Origin: Pseudomonadota bacterium
GTDB lineage: Bacteria > Myxococcota > Myxococcia > Myxococcales > Myxococcaceae
Length of the DNA stretch: 7,017 bases
Assembly (NCBI GenBank): GCA_023424585.1
Contig: JAFADT010000550.1
Location: 1-7,017, forward strand
Direction of reading: 5' to 3'
Positions 4,708-7,017 of the stretch are shown here, piece by piece. Each line of letters opens with the position of its first letter. The stretch's first letter is position 1. Made by a program: the position numbers and the translations under genes. A model generated the notes under the pieces. The model saw only the letters and a list, made by a program, of their open reading frames with translations. It did not search any database and was not told where the DNA came from.

Positions 4708-6350
4708 AGGACTTCTCGGAGAAGATCTACCTGGACTTCCTGTCGGAGCTGGACGGGCTGGAGCGCTTCCGGCAGCGCTTCCAGGAGCGGCACCCGGCGG
4801 CCCCGCTGGACCGCGAGGACCCGGACGTGCGCCGCCTCATCGAGGCGATGGCGTTCTTCTCCGTGCAGACGCGGCACGCCACGCTGCACAACCTGCGCTC
4901 CACCTGGCGCCGGCTGTTCGCGGGCTTCTTCGACTTCCTGCTGGAGCCCGTGCCCGCCGCCGCCATGGCGCAGGCGGTGCCCACGGAGAAGATGGTGGAG
5001 CCGGTGCTCCTCACCCGGGGCACGGAGCTGCGCCTGACGCCCGCGGAGGGCGTGGCGGGCTCCTTCCGGCTCCAGCGCGACCTGCGCGTGCTGCCCATCT
5101 TCCTCAGGGGCACGGACGTGGTGCCGCAGGTGCGCAGCGGCCACCGGCTCATCCTCCGCTTCGAGTCCCGCTTCGCGCGCAAGGACGCCATCGACGTGCT
5201 CAGCCTGCACGTGCGGCACCTGGACGACTACCGCTCGTCGCTGGCCGTGTTCCACGCGCTGCGCAAGCACCTGAAGCAGGTGAGCGTCGTCTACGACGAG
5301 GAGGCGGACGAGCACTCCGTGGGCAGCCCCTGCGAGGTGTCCTTCAACCGCGACCCGCCCGCGCCGGACGACAGCGGCCTCTACGCGCACCCGTTCCAGC
5401 GCCTGCGCGCGTTCTTCCAGTTCCCGGAGCAGCAGCTCTTCGTGCACGTGAAGGTGCCGCCGCCGCGCAACAGCTCCTGGATGCGGTTCTGCCTCTGCCT
5501 GGACCTGGACAAGGACTGGAACGTCGGGCGCTCGCTGCACCCGGACTTCTTCCAGCTGTTCACCGTGCCGGTGGTGAACCTCAAGGCGGAGCCCGCGCAG
5601 GTCATCGTGGCGGACGGCACGCGCGCGGAGCACCCCATCCTCAGCATGAGCGCGGGGCGCGAGTTCAGCCTGCACTCGGTGACGGGCGTCTACGAGATGA
5701 CCAAGGCGGGCCTCGCCCCGCTGCGGCCCGCGTTCCTGCCCGGCAAGGGCCCCAGCTACGAGGTGGACGAGACCTTCGACGAGAAGCTCGCCTCGCGGCA
5801 GAGCCTCATCGTGCGCATGCCGGAGGCGTTCACCGCGCCCCGCAAGATCGTGCTGGAGGCGCTGTGGCACCAGCCGCAGTTCTCCGCGCAGGCGGCGGGC
5901 AGGGTGGAGGTGTCCATCCCGGGCCGGCACATCGAGGGCCTGAAGTGGCAGACGGTGGGCGGCCTCCAGCCCCACCGCGACAGCGTGCTACGGGATGACG
6001 TCGAGGCGCTGACGCAGTTCCTCGCGTGGAAGGCGAAGCCCACGCTGGGCCGGGACGAGGTGGTCGCCCTGCTGGGCCACCTGGGGACTCCCGCGGAGAG
6101 CTCGTTCCGCCGCGTCCTCCCGTGGCTCAAGGAGTTGAAGTTCAGTGTCGTCCCCGACAGCGCGCTCAAGGGCTCAGGGCTCCGCCACTCCTACGAAGCC
6201 GTGATGGAGCCCTTCGACCAGAGCTTCGAGCCTGTCGTCATCTGCTTTCTTGAGCAGCTGAGGGACCTGCTTGATGCTTGGAACAATGAGGCCACGGTTG
6301 ATCTCAAGGCCTCGGTGGCGGGTCTGGGGCCGCTACAGCTTCCAACATAG
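4704..6350 (+). CDS. tssF: T6SS baseplate wedge protein TssF
   Basis: This encodes 548 residues, somewhat below the usual 580-620. Two TssF with one TssG normally make each baseplate wedge. The start is GTG at 4704, eight bases after GGGAG (4691-4695), and gives the family-like opening (MKDFSEKIYLDFLSELDGL). Family marks follow in order: DPDVRRLIEAMAFF (about 38-51), matching D-P-x-V-x-R-L-x-E-x-x-A-F; LRAFFQFPEQQLF (about 234-246), matching the F-x-F-P-E-x-F-x-F strand; and FTVPVVNL (286-293), matching the C-x-P-V-x-N-L motif, followed by the expected E-P and S-V-T-x-V-Y positions. The C-terminal part is helical and ends without a conserved motif I can name. The last 39 codons use A- or T-ending codons far more often than the rest. 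A tssG gene, which usually follows, is not present; tssL follows after 12 bases. Confidence 0.9.
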   Translation: MKDFSEKIYLDFLSELDGLERFRQRFQERHPAAPLDREDPDVRRLIEAMAFFSVQTRHATLHNLRSTWRRLFAGFFDFLLEPVPAAAMAQAVPTEKMVEPVLLTRGTELRLTPAEGVAGSFRLQRDLRVLPIFLRGTDVVPQVRSGHRLILRFESRFARKDAIDVLSLHVRHLDDYRSSLAVFHALRKHLKQVSVVYDEEADEHSVGSPCEVSFNRDPPAPDDSGLYAHPFQRLRAFFQFPEQQLFVHVKVPPPRNSSWMRFCLCLDLDKDWNVGRSLHPDFFQLFTVPVVNLKAEPAQVIVADGTRAEHPILSMSAGREFSLHSVTGVYEMTKAGLAPLRPAFLPGKGPSYEVDETFDEKLASRQSLIVRMPEAFTAPRKIVLEALWHQPQFSAQAAGRVEVSIPGRHIEGLKWQTVGGLQPHRDSVLRDDVEALTQFLAWKAKPTLGRDEVVALLGHLGTPAESSFRRVLPWLKELKFSVVPDSALKGSGLRHSYEAVMEPFDQSFEPVVICFLEQLRDLLDAWNNEATVDLKASVAGLGPLQLPT

Positions 6351-6362
6351 ACAAACACGCGC
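6231..6362 (+). other. Compositionally shifted end of tssF and tssF-tssL junction
   Basis: In codons 510-548 of tssF, 14 of 39 end in A or T (for example TTT, CTT, GAT, GCT, AAT, GTT, CTA, ACA), against none in the first 50 codons of the same gene. The shift starts more mildly near 6130 and runs through the A-rich 12-base gap before tssL (ACAAACACGCGC). There is no Shine-Dalgarno sequence before the tssL ATG. This could mark a recombination or deletion junction, or coding DNA constrained by an internal promoter or mRNA structure. I see no convincing promoter in it. Confidence 0.5.
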
Positions 6363-7004
6363 ATGAAACTGGAGCACTGGAACGCACTCCTGGCCACGCA
6401 GCGTCGCGTGCGCCAGCTCCTCGACCGGGCCCTGCCCGCCGAGCCCGCCCCGGGTGCGCGCCGGCCGCAGGGCAGGGTGGGGCAGGAGGCGCTCGGGCAC
6501 CTGGAGCAGGCGCTGATGGTGGAGCTGGAGCGCCTGCGCGCCTCGTTCGGCGCGGACATGCCGCCCGACGCGGTGGAGGATCTGATCCGCCCCTTCGTGT
6601 TCTTCCTGGATGAATGGGTGCTCCGGCGGCTGGCGGACGCGGAGCAACATCTCTGGCCGCTCCTGCAGCAGAACCTGTTCCAGGTCGACTCCGGCGGAGA
6701 CCTCTTCTACGACTTCGTGGAAGAGAAGTTGCGCCGCAATGACACCCCGCCCATCGTCTTCGAGATGATCCGCTTCTGCCTGGCCGCGGGCTTCACCGGA
6801 CGCCTGGTGGGGCAGCCCGAGCGCATCCGCGAGCTGAAGGACCGCATCTCCCAGCGCATCCCGCAGCCAGCGGCCCTGGCACCGCCCGCGCCGGTGGTCC
6901 CGCCGGCGGTGCCCACCGTCTACGACTTCCCGGTGCACTACTACGTCGCGACGGCCCTGATCGTCCTGGGGCTGCCGGTCTTCCTGTGGTGGGCCTCCAA
7001 TTGA
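6363..7004 (+). CDS. tssL: Short T6SS inner-membrane protein TssL (DotU/IcmH family)
   Basis: This encodes 213 residues. TssL joins TssM and TssJ in the trans-envelope complex and contacts TssK in the cytoplasm. The helical DotU domain covers about 40-165 and shows the family pattern: a long helix with E/L repeats, FFLDEWVL (80-87) carrying the conserved D-E, W98-P-L-L, F106 and the GGDLFYDF turn (111-118), then E134, the C139-L-A-A-G-F-T-G-R stretch (to 147) and R154-I. A Pro/Ala-rich linker (168-184) leads to one membrane helix (about 193-210), and only three residues remain beyond it. This is the usual tail-anchored topology. There is no OmpA-like peptidoglycan-binding extension. The ATG at 6363 is the first in-frame start after the tssF stop and precedes the domain sensibly, but no ribosome-binding site is visible. 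It lies in the same frame as tssF, separated by one TAG. Confidence 0.9.
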   Translation: MKLEHWNALLATQRRVRQLLDRALPAEPAPGARRPQGRVGQEALGHLEQALMVELERLRASFGADMPPDAVEDLIRPFVFFLDEWVLRRLADAEQHLWPLLQQNLFQVDSGGDLFYDFVEEKLRRNDTPPIVFEMIRFCLAAGFTGRLVGQPERIRELKDRISQRIPQPAALAPPAPVVPPAVPTVYDFPVHYYVATALIVLGLPVFLWWASN

Positions 7005-7017
7005 GGCCCTTCCCGGC

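Noticed and set aside
4623..5975. Open frame of about 450 codons on the minus strand, opposite tssF
   Set aside because: It has low-complexity H/R/A/E composition and no family features, and tssF on the other strand has clear family motifs.
1..7017. RNA genes, CRISPR arrays, insertion sequences or attachment sites
   Set aside because: No tRNA- or rRNA-like structure, direct repeat array, transposase or terminal inverted repeat was found, and the window is almost fully occupied by the seven T6SS genes.

Overview
The window is a dense, single-strand block of type VI secretion system (T6SS) structural genes. Seven complete genes lie on the + strand, with gaps of 0 to 87 bases. Overall GC is very high and nearly every third codon position is G or C. 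Together with the divergence of the proteins from the proteobacterial T6SS archetypes, this suggests a myxobacterium of the Myxococcus/Corallococcus kind. That assignment is inferred from composition and general knowledge, not from a marker gene.

Layout: (1) bases 1-50 hold no gene but contain a very GC-rich hairpin just before the first ribosome-binding site. (2) 51-632 is a lysine-rich 193-residue protein, best read as a divergent Hcp (TssD) tail-tube subunit. (3) 633-719 is the longest gap and carries two hairpins. (4) 720-1970 is tssK, the baseplate-to-membrane adaptor. (5) 1976-2365 is tssE, the gp25-like baseplate wedge protein. (6) 2365-4044 is a VgrG hub (tssI) with gp27-like and OB-like regions but no needle. 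(7) 4058-4660 is a separate 200-residue protein built of eight-residue repeats, which looks like the missing VgrG/gp5-type triple beta-helix needle. (8) 4704-6350 is tssF, the baseplate wedge protein. (9) 6363-7004 is a short tssL (DotU) with one C-terminal membrane helix. The window ends 13 bases later.

How they work together: TssK, TssE, TssF and the VgrG hub form the baseplate. The needle caps the hub, the Hcp-like protein would stack as the inner tube, and TssL anchors the assembly at the inner membrane through TssK. The gene order resembles a phage-like baseplate assembly line: tube, adaptor, wedge, hub, needle, wedge, membrane anchor. The genes were probably transcribed together. Sheath genes (tssB, tssC), tssA, tssG, tssM, tssJ, clpV and a PAAR tip are not in the window and may lie outside it.

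Most notable points: VgrG is split into hub and needle genes; the Hcp-like gene is bracketed by two strong hairpins of similar architecture; tssG is absent from its usual place after tssF; and the last 39 codons of tssF show a sharp codon-use shift, followed by a tssL start with no visible Shine-Dalgarno sequence.
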